A DNA stretch of 19,724 nt from Lentisphaeria bacterium (GTDB lineage Bacteria > Verrucomicrobiota > Lentisphaeria > Oligosphaerales > Oligosphaeraceae): positions 1 to 19,724 of the forward strand of contig JAEEXV010000213.1 of the NCBI GenBank assembly GCA_016287975.1. Reading direction: 5' to 3'. The notes under the pieces are model-generated. The model saw only the letters and a program-made list of their open reading frames with translations. It ran no database searches and was not told where the DNA came from. This document shows positions 1-6,703 of this stretch, one piece after another. The first letter of the stretch is position 1; every line of letters starts with the position of its first letter. The translations under genes and the position numbers were made by a program.

Positions 1-312
1 CAATATCGCGGGCTGCGCCTTCATCCAGCCATGCAAACGACGGGGGGCTCCGCTTCGCTTCGCCCCCCGCACCCCCCGCTCCGCGCTCGGCGGGGGCGGG
101 GTGAAATCGCGGCAGGCGGGCCAATGGGCGCTTCACATTCGGGCTGGCGTTGCGGGGCGGGGCAATCTTGCGGGCGGCGCCTTCATCCAGCCATGCAAAC
201 GACGGGGGGCTTTCGCCCCCCGCACCCCCCGCTCCGCGCTCGGAGAGGGGGGGCAATATCGGGGGCTTCGCTTCGCCCCCCGCACCCCCCCGCTCGGCGG
301 CGGCGGTGTTCC
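1..312. repeat. Gene-free mosaic of imperfect direct repeats
   Basis: No convincing gene lies here; the open frames are low-complexity products of extreme GC. The stretch is built from imperfect direct copies. Copy 1 (1-90) and copy 2 (163-243) share a CAAT-GCGGGC start, the segment TTCATCCAGCCATGCAAACG and a following block of G-run, C-runs and CTCCGCGCTCGG. Copy 1 has about ten extra bases inside the G-run/C-run junction. A third, partial copy (254-300) keeps CAATATCG and the C-run block but lacks the TTCATCC core. Copies 1 and 2 are offset by 162 bp. The left window edge cuts the array, so its full length is unknown. It lies directly downstream of the minus-strand oxidoreductase gene. Confidence 0.7.
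203..222 (-). terminator. GNRA-loop hairpin, possible transcript end
   Basis: Read on the minus strand this is CGGGGGGC, then GAAA, then GCCCCCCG: an 8-bp perfect G/C stem closed by a GAAA tetraloop. It lies about 91 bp downstream of the minus-strand oxidoreductase stop. Only a weak T-rich tail follows (TCGTTT), so it is not a textbook intrinsic terminator. It may protect or end the transcript, or it may simply be part of the repeat mosaic. Confidence 0.35.
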
Positions 313-1344
313 CTACAGATCGACGGGTTTGCCTGTGGCGGCGGATTGATAGATGGCGCGGATGAGGCGGATGGCGCGGAGGCCTTCGTGTCCGTCGGTG
401 ACGAGGGGGCCGCGGCCCTGGATGGCGGCGGTGAATTCGACCATCTGGCGGCGGTGGCATTCGTAGGACATGTCGTCGGGGCGTCCCGCGCCGTCGCCGT
501 GCCCCTCGCCCTGGAACTGGGCGACGGCCTCGTCGTCGCCTGGCTGCTTTTCGGTGAAGGTGAAGCGGGTGAGGCGGTCCTCCTCGATGATCATGGAGCC
601 CTGGGTGCCTGAGAGGGAGACGAACTTCGGGTATCCAGGGGCGCAGGCGGTCGAGCATTCGAGGGTGCCGAAGGAGCCGTTCTTGTATTGGAGGACGGCG
701 GTGATGGTGTCCTCGACCTCGATGTGGTCGTAGAGGCGGCGTCCAGAGCGGGCGTAGACCTGGGCGACGTCGCCGTTGAGATAGAGCATGAGGTCGGCGG
801 TGTGGATGCCCTGGTTCATGAGGGCGCCGCCGCCGTCGAGTTTGCTGGTGCCGTGCCAGCCCGAGTAGTATTCGCGGGTGCGGAACCAGCGCAGCGACCC
901 TGAGCAGAGCACTGGCGCGCCCAGGCGCCCCGCGTCGAGCTGCTTCTTGACGAACTGGGTGCAGCTGTGGTAGCGGGCGGGGTAGATGGCACCCAGCAGC
1001 ACCCCAGCCTTGCGGCAGGCCTCGATCATCGACTCGGCGGCCTCGACCGTGACGTCCAGCGGCTTCTCGCAGAGCACGTGCTTGCCGTGCAGGGCGCAGG
1101 GGACGGCGACCTGCGCGTGCGTGCCGCTCGGCGTCGCGATGGTCACGGCGTCCACGTCGGGGGCGCTCTGCATCTCCTCCATGCTCAGCGCGCGGCAGCC
1201 GTACTTCTCGGCGAAGGACTTCGCCCGATCTGGAATCGCGTCGCACACCGCGACCAGCTGCGCCTCTGGAATCTGCGCCAGCGCCTGCGCGTGGAAGGCC
1301 GCGATCATGCCCGTGCCGATGATGCCATAGCCGACTTTCTTCAT
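313..1344 (-). CDS. Gfo/Idh/MocA family NAD(P)-dependent oxidoreductase
   Basis: This predicted cytoplasmic dehydrogenase of 343 residues is of the type that oxidises or reduces sugars, inositols or their derivatives. The N-terminal Rossmann fold shows GTGMIA at residues 10-15, followed by a strand ending VAVCDA. EKP at 93-95 carries the family's conserved lysine (K94), and DGGGALMNQGIHTAD (170-184) supplies the usual catalytic-domain Asp/His. Length is normal for the family. I start at MKKVGYG rather than 33 bp upstream because AAAGGAG lies about 10 bases before that ATG. It is divergent from the amidohydrolase, and a strong promoter sits in the gap. The substrate cannot be read from sequence; the neighbouring amidohydrolase and hydroxyacid dehydrogenase suggest a sugar or sugar-acid pathway. 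Confidence 0.93.
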   Translation of the reverse strand: MKKVGYGIIGTGMIAAFHAQALAQIPEAQLVAVCDAIPDRAKSFAEKYGCRALSMEEMQSAPDVDAVTIATPSGTHAQVAVPCALHGKHVLCEKPLDVTVEAAESMIEACRKAGVLLGAIYPARYHSCTQFVKKQLDAGRLGAPVLCSGSLRWFRTREYYSGWHGTSKLDGGGALMNQGIHTADLMLYLNGDVAQVYARSGRRLYDHIEVEDTITAVLQYKNGSFGTLECSTACAPGYPKFVSLSGTQGSMIIEEDRLTRFTFTEKQPGDDEAVAQFQGEGHGDGAGRPDDMSYECHRRQMVEFTAAIQGRGPLVTDGHEGLRAIRLIRAIYQSAATGKPVDL

Positions 1345-1395
1345 GGAAAACACGCTCCTTTGATGGGTGAATTGCAAACCAGTGGTCAGGATAAT

Positions 1396-1420
1396 CCAAT
1401 GGGGAAAATATAGCCATTGG
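1396..1420. promoter_or_regulatory. Paired CCAWTGG sites, candidate operator
   Basis: CCAATGG (1396-1402) and CCATTGG (1414-1420) are inverted copies, and each is itself a palindrome of the form CCAWTGG. Their centres are 18 bp apart. One lies inside the -35/-10 spacer and the other at the expected start site of the minus-strand promoter, where a repressor would block it. A third copy (1568-1574) lies downstream of the -10-like box facing the amidohydrolase. The GntR/LacI-like regulator encoded at 2554-3633 is the natural candidate to bind them; that link is inference. Confidence 0.5.
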
Positions 1421-1435
1421 GGGTGGGTTTGTCAA
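1407..1435 (-). promoter_or_regulatory. Sigma70-type promoter for the Gfo/Idh/MocA gene
   Basis: On the minus strand, TTGACA (1435-1430) is followed by a 17-bp spacer and TATATT (1412-1407). This is a perfect -35, optimal spacing and a five-of-six -10. The predicted start is near 1400, giving a leader of about 55 bases to the ATG. The -10 is preceded by TGGC, as is the -10-like box facing the opposite way at 1538. Confidence 0.75.
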
Positions 1436-1537
1436 ATGGGCATGGGCAAAAGGGAGGCGAGGGATTCGAGGTGTGGCGGGCGGCTGGGAGGAAATGGGGC
1501 ATAATTTACCGCGGGGGGAGTGCGGAGTTTGGAAGAG

Positions 1538-1574
1538 TGGCTATATTCTCCTCTGGTTAGGAAATCACCAATGG
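1538..1574 (+). promoter_or_regulatory. Candidate promoter -10 and CCAWTGG site for the amidohydrolase
   Basis: TGGCTATATT (1538-1547) repeats exactly the ten bases around the -10 of the divergent gene, in opposite orientation. Downstream sequence is also similar (TCC, then a C-rich step, then TGG). No TTGACA-like -35 lies 16-18 bp upstream, so this promoter may need an activator. CCAATGG at 1568-1574 lies about 14 bp past the expected start, within a partly symmetric GAAA...TTTC frame (1561-1578), and could be a repressor site. Confidence 0.5.
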
Positions 1575-1617
1575 TTTCCTGAGGATTCGTTTGAGATTTA
1601 CAAAGGAGCGTGTAGCG

Positions 1618-2499
1618 ATGCGGATTGTCGATGTGCACAACCACCCTGACTGGCATGGGCACGATTTGAACAAGTACCTGGCGAACATGGATTCGTGCGG
1701 GATTGCGAAGACATGGCTGTTGAGCTGGGAGTGCGGCTTTGAGGAGTACGGGAAGGGGTATGCGTCGGTGGTTCCCGCGGTGGTTCTGGGGAGCCAGACG
1801 GGGCCGATACCGTTCACTCGCTGCCTTTCGTACAAGGAGCGTGCTCCGGAGCGTTTTGTCTTGGGCTACTGCCCTGATCCTCGGATTCCGCATGCGTGCG
1901 ACCAGTTGAAGGCGGCGCATGACATCTACGGCGCGAAGGTGTGCGGCGAGATGAAGGTGCGGATGATGTACGACAGCCCCGACGCGCTGCGGATGTTCCA
2001 GCTGGCGGGCGAACTGGGGATGCCGGTGACGCTGCACATGCAGTACGACTTCCAGCACACGTGGAAGGATCCGTGGACGGAGTGGTGGGGCGGCACGATC
2101 GACACCCTGGAGCGGATGCTGATCGCGTGTCCTGACACGATCTTCCTGGGCCATGCGCCTGGCTTCTGGATCCACATCTCGAACGACGATTTGTGGAAGA
2201 CCAAGAACTATCCGCCAGCGAACACCAAGGTGGTGCCAGGCGGGCGCGTGCCGGAGCTGCTCCGCAAATACAAGAACCTCTACTGCGACCTGTCGGCGGG
2301 CAGCTGCCGTCTCTCGCTGGCGCGCGATCCTGAGTTCGCGAAGGAGTTCCTGACCGAGTTCCAGGACCAGTGCTGCTATGCGCGCGACTACTTCGACAAC
2401 GAGCTGCAGCCTTTCCTGAACAGCCTCGGCCTGGCGCCTGAGGTGCTGGAGAAGATCTACCACGGCAACGCCGAGCGGCTGGTGCCGGATTCACTGTAG
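1618..2499 (+). CDS. Amidohydrolase family protein (amidohydrolase-2-like TIM barrel)
   Basis: This predicted metal-dependent hydrolase or decarboxylase of 293 residues belongs to the amidohydrolase superfamily and is cytoplasmic. It opens with VDVHNHPD; H7 and H9 correspond to the HxH metal motif at the end of strand 1. Later landmarks are TLHMQYD, FLGHAPGFW (the histidine-bearing strands) and the C-terminal HGNAERL typical of amidohydrolase-2 proteins. I start at MRIVDVHNH because AAAGGAG lies just before this ATG, rather than at a TTG 27 bp upstream that would include the ribosome site in the gene. It is divergent from the Gfo/Idh/MocA gene and followed by the regulator after 54 bp. Four of the window's 15 coding CCGG sites fall in this gene. 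The substrate is not identifiable. Confidence 0.88.
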   Translation: MRIVDVHNHPDWHGHDLNKYLANMDSCGIAKTWLLSWECGFEEYGKGYASVVPAVVLGSQTGPIPFTRCLSYKERAPERFVLGYCPDPRIPHACDQLKAAHDIYGAKVCGEMKVRMMYDSPDALRMFQLAGELGMPVTLHMQYDFQHTWKDPWTEWWGGTIDTLERMLIACPDTIFLGHAPGFWIHISNDDLWKTKNYPPANTKVVPGGRVPELLRKYKNLYCDLSAGSCRLSLARDPEFAKEFLTEFQDQCCYARDYFDNELQPFLNSLGLAPEVLEKIYHGNAERLVPDSL

Positions 2500-2507
2500 G
2501 CGCATCC

Positions 2508-2533
2508 TGCCCGCCTGGAGGGGGGGGCGGGCA
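2508..2533 (+). terminator. Stem-loop between amidohydrolase and regulator
   Basis: TGCCCGCC (2508-2515) pairs perfectly with GGCGGGCA (2526-2533) around a 10-base G-rich loop. It begins 8 bp after the amidohydrolase stop and ends 20 bp before the regulator ATG. There is no U-tract, so it may attenuate read-through or stabilise the upstream message rather than terminate fully. Confidence 0.45.
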
Positions 2534-2553
2534 TTGACGGCAGGGCGAGACGT

Positions 2554-3633
2554 ATGGCACGATCCCCGAACACGGCATTCATTGCGCGGCTGCAGCAGGC
2601 GATTGAATCCGGGCGGTATGACCGGATGGAGTTCCTGCCTTCCGAACGCCAGATGGCGGCGGAGTATCAACTGGGGCGCGGGGTCATCCGCAATGCGCTC
2701 AAGGCGCTGATCGGGATGGGGCTGTTGAGCAGCATTCCTGGCCATGGCGTCTGCGTCGCCTCGGGCAAGCGCAGCACGGGGCGTCCGCGATTCCAGCGGT
2801 TCATGCTGCATTGTCCGCCGAGTCTGGTGACGCCGTCGCAGGAGGTGATGAAGCTGCTGGAGGGGGTGTGCATCGAGGCGCGGGAGTGCTTCGCGGAGGT
2901 GATCTTGAGTTTCGGGGAGACGGCGCCCCAGGTGACGGAGCTGATGACGGGCTTCCGCCGAGGCGAATTGCAGGGCATTCTGTATATGGAGAATGTCTTG
3001 AACCGCGCGGGGTATTATCGGCTGTTGTCGTCGGGGATGCCCGCGGTGGTGATGAACGAGGAGGACGGACGGACGCAGGTGCATTCGGGGGCGGCGTTTC
3101 GGGAGATCGGGCGGATGGCGGGGCAGCGCCTGCTGGCGACGGGGCGTCGGCGTTTCGGGGTGATGTGCGGTTCGCTGGAGCGGCATATCTACAAGGAGCT
3201 TTTGGCGGGCTTCAGGGGGGCGCTCGCGGAGGAGGAGGTGCCGCTGGCGGCGGAGGACGTGCTGGTGACGACGGAGGCGGACGGGGCGCTGGTGGAGAGG
3301 CGGTTTCGGCAGGGGAATTTCCCTGAGGCGTTTTTCACGATGCGGGACTATCGGGCCGCGCACCTGTATGCGCTGGCGTCGCGGCACCGTCTGTCGATTC
3401 CGAAGGATCTGGCGGTGCTTTCCTACGACGATGTGAGTTGGCGGGAGGCGCCGCTGCGGGGGCTGACGACGATTCGGCAGCCCGCGGTCGAGATCGGGCG
3501 GGCGGCGGTGCGGATGCTGCGGGACTGGTACGCCACTGGCGATTCGCCGGAATCGGTGGAACTGCCTGGGACGCTGGTCGAGCGCTCGTCGTTGCCGCCG
3601 CTGGAGGCCACGGCGGGGAGGAAGGGCAGATGA
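2554..3633 (+). CDS. GntR/LacI-type hybrid transcriptional regulator
   Basis: This predicted DNA-binding regulator has 359 residues. Residues 1-70 form a GntR winged helix-turn-helix: LPSERQMAAEYQLGRGVIRNAL is the classic recognition-helix region, followed by GLLSSIPGHGVCV as the wing. The rest resembles a LacI/GalR periplasmic-binding-protein-like sensor rather than the usual GntR effector domain: it ends with LAVLSYDDVSW, then LTTIRQPA and IGRAAVRML, the typical LacI C-terminal pattern. Sugar-type ligands are usual for such sensors. The ribosome site is weak (AGGGCGAG). The stop overlaps the next gene's start as ATGA, so the regulator and dehydrogenase are probably translated together. Its likely targets are the CCAWTGG sites in the divergent promoter region and its own operon; this is inferred from position. 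Confidence 0.9.
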   Translation: MARSPNTAFIARLQQAIESGRYDRMEFLPSERQMAAEYQLGRGVIRNALKALIGMGLLSSIPGHGVCVASGKRSTGRPRFQRFMLHCPPSLVTPSQEVMKLLEGVCIEARECFAEVILSFGETAPQVTELMTGFRRGELQGILYMENVLNRAGYYRLLSSGMPAVVMNEEDGRTQVHSGAAFREIGRMAGQRLLATGRRRFGVMCGSLERHIYKELLAGFRGALAEEEVPLAAEDVLVTTEADGALVERRFRQGNFPEAFFTMRDYRAAHLYALASRHRLSIPKDLAVLSYDDVSWREAPLRGLTTIRQPAVEIGRAAVRMLRDWYATGDSPESVELPGTLVERSSLPPLEATAGRKGR

Positions 3634-4610
3634 CGGGACGGCTTGCGGAACAGATTGTGGTGCTGGACGGGCACGCGCTGAATCCAGGCGACCTGGACTG
3701 GGGGCCGCTGCGGGCTCTGGGGCGGGAGTTCCGCCTCTACGAGCGCTCGACGCCAGCGGAGGCGCTGGCGCGCGCGGCGTCGGCGCCCGTGGTGGTGATG
3801 AACAAGATCGCGCTGGGGGAGGCGGAGTTCGCGCAGTTGCCTCGCCTGCGGTATGTCGGCGTCCTGGCGACGGGATACAATGTGGTGGACACGGAGGCGG
3901 CGGCGCGCCATGGCATCGCGGTCACCAACATTCCCGCGTACAGCACGGAATCGGTGGCGCAGCACACGATGGCGCTGCTGCTGGAACACGCGAACCGCGT
4001 CGGCGAGCACGCCGCGAGCGTGCTGCGCGGGGATTGGTGCCGCTGCCCCGACTTCTGCTACTGGACGGGGCCGCTGATGGAACTCCATGGGCTGCGCTTC
4101 GGCATCATCGGCTACGGCAAGATCGGCCAGGCGGTGGCGCGCATCGCGCGCGCTTTCGGAATGGAGGTCGTCGCCGCGCAGTCGCCGCGCCATCGCGGCG
4201 CGGCCGCGGAGGACGGGACGGCGCTGCTGCCATTGGACGAAGTGCTGGCGACTTCGGATGTCGTGTCGCTGCACTGCCCGCTGACGAAGGAGAACCGCCA
4301 TCTGCTGGATGCGCCGCGCATCGCCCGCATGAAGCGCGGGGCGATCCTTCTGAACACCGCGCGCGGGCCGCTGGTGGATTCGGCGGCGGTCGCGGCGGCG
4401 CTGGCGGAGGGCAGGCTGGGTGGATTCGGCGCCGATGTGCTGGACGACGAGCCGCCGCCAGAGACGCAGCCCCTGCTGCACGCCCCCAACTCCATCGTCA
4501 CCCCGCATGTCGCCTGGGCCAGCCGCTCCGCGCGGCAGCGGCTGCTTGACATCGCGGTGGGCAACCTCAAGGCATGGCTTGACGGGAGGCCGAGGAATGT
4601 GGTGAACTGA
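3630..4610 (+). CDS. D-2-hydroxyacid dehydrogenase (glycerate dehydrogenase-like)
   Basis: This predicted cytoplasmic NAD-dependent D-2-hydroxyacid dehydrogenase of 326 residues interconverts a 2-keto acid such as hydroxypyruvate and the D-hydroxy acid. The cofactor motif is GIIGYGKIG at 158-166. The family's catalytic arginine is R245 (NTARGP), the glutamate E274 (DDEPP) and the histidine H293 (TPHVAWAS). The upstream Gly-Tyr-Asn element (VLATGYNVVD, 78-87) resembles hydroxypyruvate/glycerate dehydrogenases. I start at the ATG that overlaps the regulator's TGA (ATGA), since the 64 upstream in-frame codons lie inside the regulator and are low-complexity. With the divergent dehydrogenase and amidohydrolase it could complete a sugar-acid degradation route; the actual substrate is uncertain. 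Confidence 0.92.
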   Translation: MTGRLAEQIVVLDGHALNPGDLDWGPLRALGREFRLYERSTPAEALARAASAPVVVMNKIALGEAEFAQLPRLRYVGVLATGYNVVDTEAAARHGIAVTNIPAYSTESVAQHTMALLLEHANRVGEHAASVLRGDWCRCPDFCYWTGPLMELHGLRFGIIGYGKIGQAVARIARAFGMEVVAAQSPRHRGAAAEDGTALLPLDEVLATSDVVSLHCPLTKENRHLLDAPRIARMKRGAILLNTARGPLVDSAAVAAALAEGRLGGFGADVLDDEPPPETQPLLHAPNSIVTPHVAWASRSARQRLLDIAVGNLKAWLDGRPRNVVN

Positions 4611-4664
4611 ACGCGGGGGCTGCGCGCGAGGCGCAGAACAGATGCTGGGGAATCCGGAAGCCAA

Positions 4665-4684
4665 CCGGCGGGCAAGCCCGCCGG
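4665..4684. terminator. Perfect 9-bp hairpin downstream of the dehydrogenase gene
   Basis: CCGGCGGGC and GCCCGCCGG are perfectly complementary around a two-base AA loop. The hairpin begins 54 bp after the dehydrogenase stop. No T-tract follows, so it may mark the message end or be a dispersed palindromic element. It contains two CCGG sites, a tetranucleotide nearly missing from the surrounding genes. Confidence 0.45.
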
Positions 4685-4709
4685 CACACGCCGGGTAAAT
4701 GCGACGACG

Positions 4710-4926
4710 GGAAAATCTGGAAAATCCGGCGCATTTGCGGCCGTAGCCACGGCGTCCCGCCGTGGCGGACCGCCGAGCAAACCAGCACCCGCTTCCGGAG
4801 AATCTGGAAAATCCGGAAAATCCGGCGCATTTGCGGCCGTAGCCACGGCGTCCCGCCGTGGCGGACCGCCGAGCAAACCAGCACCCGCTTCCGGAGAATC
4901 CAGGAAATCCGGAGAATCCGGAGAAG
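4710..4926. repeat. 96-bp tandem duplication with internal palindrome and short AATCCGG units
   Basis: The 4611-4954 gap between the dehydrogenase and the channel gene has no gene. Its core is a direct tandem duplication: 4710-4804 recurs at 4806-4900, offset 96 bp, with one mismatch that I can see (T4718 versus C4814). Each copy contains GCCACGGCG and CGCCGTGGC around a three-base loop (4746-4766 and 4842-4862), giving a 9-bp perfect stem. Copies are edged by short units of roughly nine bases based on AAAATCCGG or AGAATCCGG, which continue after copy 2 to 4926. A 34-bp part (4746-4779, 4842-4875) returns near the right end (19421-19454) with three mismatches, so it is a dispersed family. The region is very rich in CCGG. 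Confidence 0.85.
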
Positions 4927-4954
4927 CGGCAAGATTTTCGACAGAGGAGAATGG

Positions 4955-6079
4955 ATGATGAGTTGGATGGTATTTGCGGATACGGCGGTGGAGGAGGCGG
5001 GGAGCATCCTGAAGCGGATGGCGCATTGGGGGGCGGAGAATGCGGTGAAGTTGACGATTGTCGGTGGGATTCTGCTGGCGACGCTCGTGGTGGCGGCGCT
5101 GGTGAAGGTGGGGTTTCGTCGGCTGGCGGAGCGCCTCAAGGAGCGGCGCCCCGAGGGGATTTCGCATCGGCTGTTTGACGCGGTGGCGCTGCCGTTGTTT
5201 TTCTTCGTGCTGGTGACTGGGCTGTCGCTGTCGGTGGGGAACATGCCCATTTCGAGCCGCAAGACGCTCAAGTTGCTGAACCAGATCTGCCTGGCGGGCT
5301 TTGCGCTGGACATCCTGTGGCTGCTTCAGGATTTGACGACGGCGTGCAGCGACTGGTATCGTTCGCGCCATGCCGCCGTCCCCTCGAACCTTTTGCTGGC
5401 GGACTTGATGCGGCGGTCGGTGAAGTCCATCATCTGGATCTTCTCGCTGTTATTCATTTTGCAGAACGTCTTCAACTTGAATGTCAGCGCGATGATCGCA
5501 GGGGCGGGGGTGGCGGGCCTGGCCATAGCCTTTGCGGCGCAGAACACGGTTTCCAACTTGTTCGGGGCGGTCTCGCTGATACTGGACAAGCCGTTCCGAG
5601 TGGGGGACTGGGTCAAGATCAACGAGGTCGAGGGGGCGATCGAGAACATCGGGCTGCGCTCGACGCGCATCCGCAGCGCCTTCGACGAATTGTACATTGT
5701 CCCGAACCGCGTGGTGGCGGACGCCAGCATCAAGAATGTCACGCGGCGGCGGTTCTTCCGCTATTCCTTCACCATCGGCATCGTCTATGAGTCGACGCCA
5801 GAGCAGGTGGAGCTGGCGAAGCGGATCATCCTGGAGATTCTGGAGGGGCGCCCGTCCCTGTTCAAGGAGCGTCCGCCGCGCTGCAACTTCACGCAGCTGG
5901 ACAGTTATTCGCTGAACTTCGCCTGCCACGTATGGCTGGCGCTGCCCGACCTGTGGTCCTATCAGGCGGAGATCTCCCAGATCAACCTGGAGATCTTCCG
6001 CCGCTTCAACGAGGCGGGCCTCTCCTTCGCCTACCCGACCAGCACCACCCATGTGAACCTGGTCAAGGCGGAGAAATAG
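4955..6079 (+). CDS. MscS family mechanosensitive ion channel
   Basis: This predicted small-conductance mechanosensitive channel of 374 residues would be in the inner membrane and relieve turgor under osmotic downshift. Hydrophobic helices lie at about 31-52, 74-95, 108-126 and 155-173. The pore helix at about 177-208 has the Gly/Ala-rich face GAGVAGLAIAFAAQNTVSN typical of MscS. The beta domain follows (FRVGDWVKI, EGAIENIGLRSTRIR, VPNRVVADASIKNVTRR), then the C-terminal alpha/beta region. This is a few helices longer at the N-terminus than E. coli MscS. GAGGAG lies 5-8 bp before two adjacent ATGs (4955, 4958); either could be the start. The gene appears monocistronic and converges on guanylate kinase. 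Confidence 0.94.
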   Translation: MMSWMVFADTAVEEAGSILKRMAHWGAENAVKLTIVGGILLATLVVAALVKVGFRRLAERLKERRPEGISHRLFDAVALPLFFFVLVTGLSLSVGNMPISSRKTLKLLNQICLAGFALDILWLLQDLTTACSDWYRSRHAAVPSNLLLADLMRRSVKSIIWIFSLLFILQNVFNLNVSAMIAGAGVAGLAIAFAAQNTVSNLFGAVSLILDKPFRVGDWVKINEVEGAIENIGLRSTRIRSAFDELYIVPNRVVADASIKNVTRRRFFRYSFTIGIVYESTPEQVELAKRIILEILEGRPSLFKERPPRCNFTQLDSYSLNFACHVWLALPDLWSYQAEISQINLEIFRRFNEAGLSFAYPTSTTHVNLVKAEK

Positions 6080-6089
6080 TTCCGCCTGG

Positions 6090-6126
6090 AGCCCCGTCCT
6101 GCGGCGGTCTGTGCAGGGCGGGGGCT
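6090..6126. terminator. Hairpin between convergent genes, possible bidirectional terminator
   Basis: AGCCCCGTCCTGC (6090-6102) pairs with GCAGGGCGGGGGCT (6113-6126) with one bulged base and one G-T type pair, leaving a 10-base loop. It begins 11 bp after the channel stop and reaches into the guanylate kinase stop codon from the other side. It lacks T-tracts on both strands, so termination efficiency is uncertain. Confidence 0.5.
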
Positions 6127-6703
6127 ATTGTCGGGCGGCCTCGATGAGGTCGCGCAGTTCGGCGGCGGCGCGGTCGACGGTGTCGTTGACGACGGTGTGC
6201 TGGTATTCGGGGGCGGCGTCGAGTTCGCGGCGGGCGTTGGCGAGGCGGGTCTGGATGGCGGCTTCGGTTTCGGTGCCGCGGCCGCGCAGGCGCTGTTCCA
6301 GCACTTCGAGGGAGGGCGGGGCGATGAATATGGACAGGAACGACGGCTCGAGGTCGGTGCCCGCGATGGCGGCGCGGATCTGGCGTGCGCCCTGGACGTC
6401 GATGTCGAGGAGGATGACGGCGCCGCGGCGGATGGCGTCGGCGACAGGCGTCCTGGGGGTGCCGTAGCTGGCGGTGTGGACGTGGGCGGATTCGAGCAGT
6501 TCGCCTGCGGCGCGCTTGGCCTCGAAGTCGGCCTCGGTGCAGAAATAGTAGTGGACGCCGTCCTGTTCGCCTGGGCGCGGCGGGCGGGTGGTGCAGGAGA
6601 TGGAGAACTCCAGGCCTGGGAGGAACTGGCGGAGGCGCTGGATGATGGTGGACTTCCCCGCGCCGCTGGGGCCGGAGAGGATGACGGCGAGACCTTTGCT
6701 CAT
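6125..6703 (-). CDS. gmk: Guanylate kinase
   Basis: This enzyme transfers phosphate from ATP to GMP, giving GDP for nucleotide synthesis in the cytoplasm. At 192 residues it is the normal size. The P-loop GPSGAGKST is at 11-19. The GMP-binding region SISCTTRPPRPGEQDGVHYYF (34-54) and the YGTP segment are intact, and DIDVQGA (100-106) matches the conserved Walker-B-like strand. The start ATG overlaps the TGA of the upstream membrane-protein gene (ATGA), so translation is probably coupled. It is the last gene of the eight-gene minus-strand operon and ends at the convergent hairpin. The identification is secure. Confidence 0.97.
   Translation of the reverse strand: MSKGLAVILSGPSGAGKSTIIQRLRQFLPGLEFSISCTTRPPRPGEQDGVHYYFCTEADFEAKRAAGELLESAHVHTASYGTPRTPVADAIRRGAVILLDIDVQGARQIRAAIAGTDLEPSFLSIFIAPPSLEVLEQRLRGRGTETEAAIQTRLANARRELDAAPEYQHTVVNDTVDRAAAELRDLIEAARQ

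Noticed and set aside
121..127. Fourth CCAATGG site in the left repeat region
   Set aside because: It is isolated, far from any promoter and within repeat sequence; a chance match is likely.
31..612. 193-codon plus-strand frame at the left end
   Set aside because: Its first part is repeat translation (Arg/Pro/Gly), and the rest is antisense to the oxidoreductase gene.
1345..1377. Upstream start of the Gfo/Idh/MocA gene
   Set aside because: The ribosome site AAAGGAG lies inside this extension, 10 bp before the ATG at 1344, and the Rossmann fold begins at that ATG.
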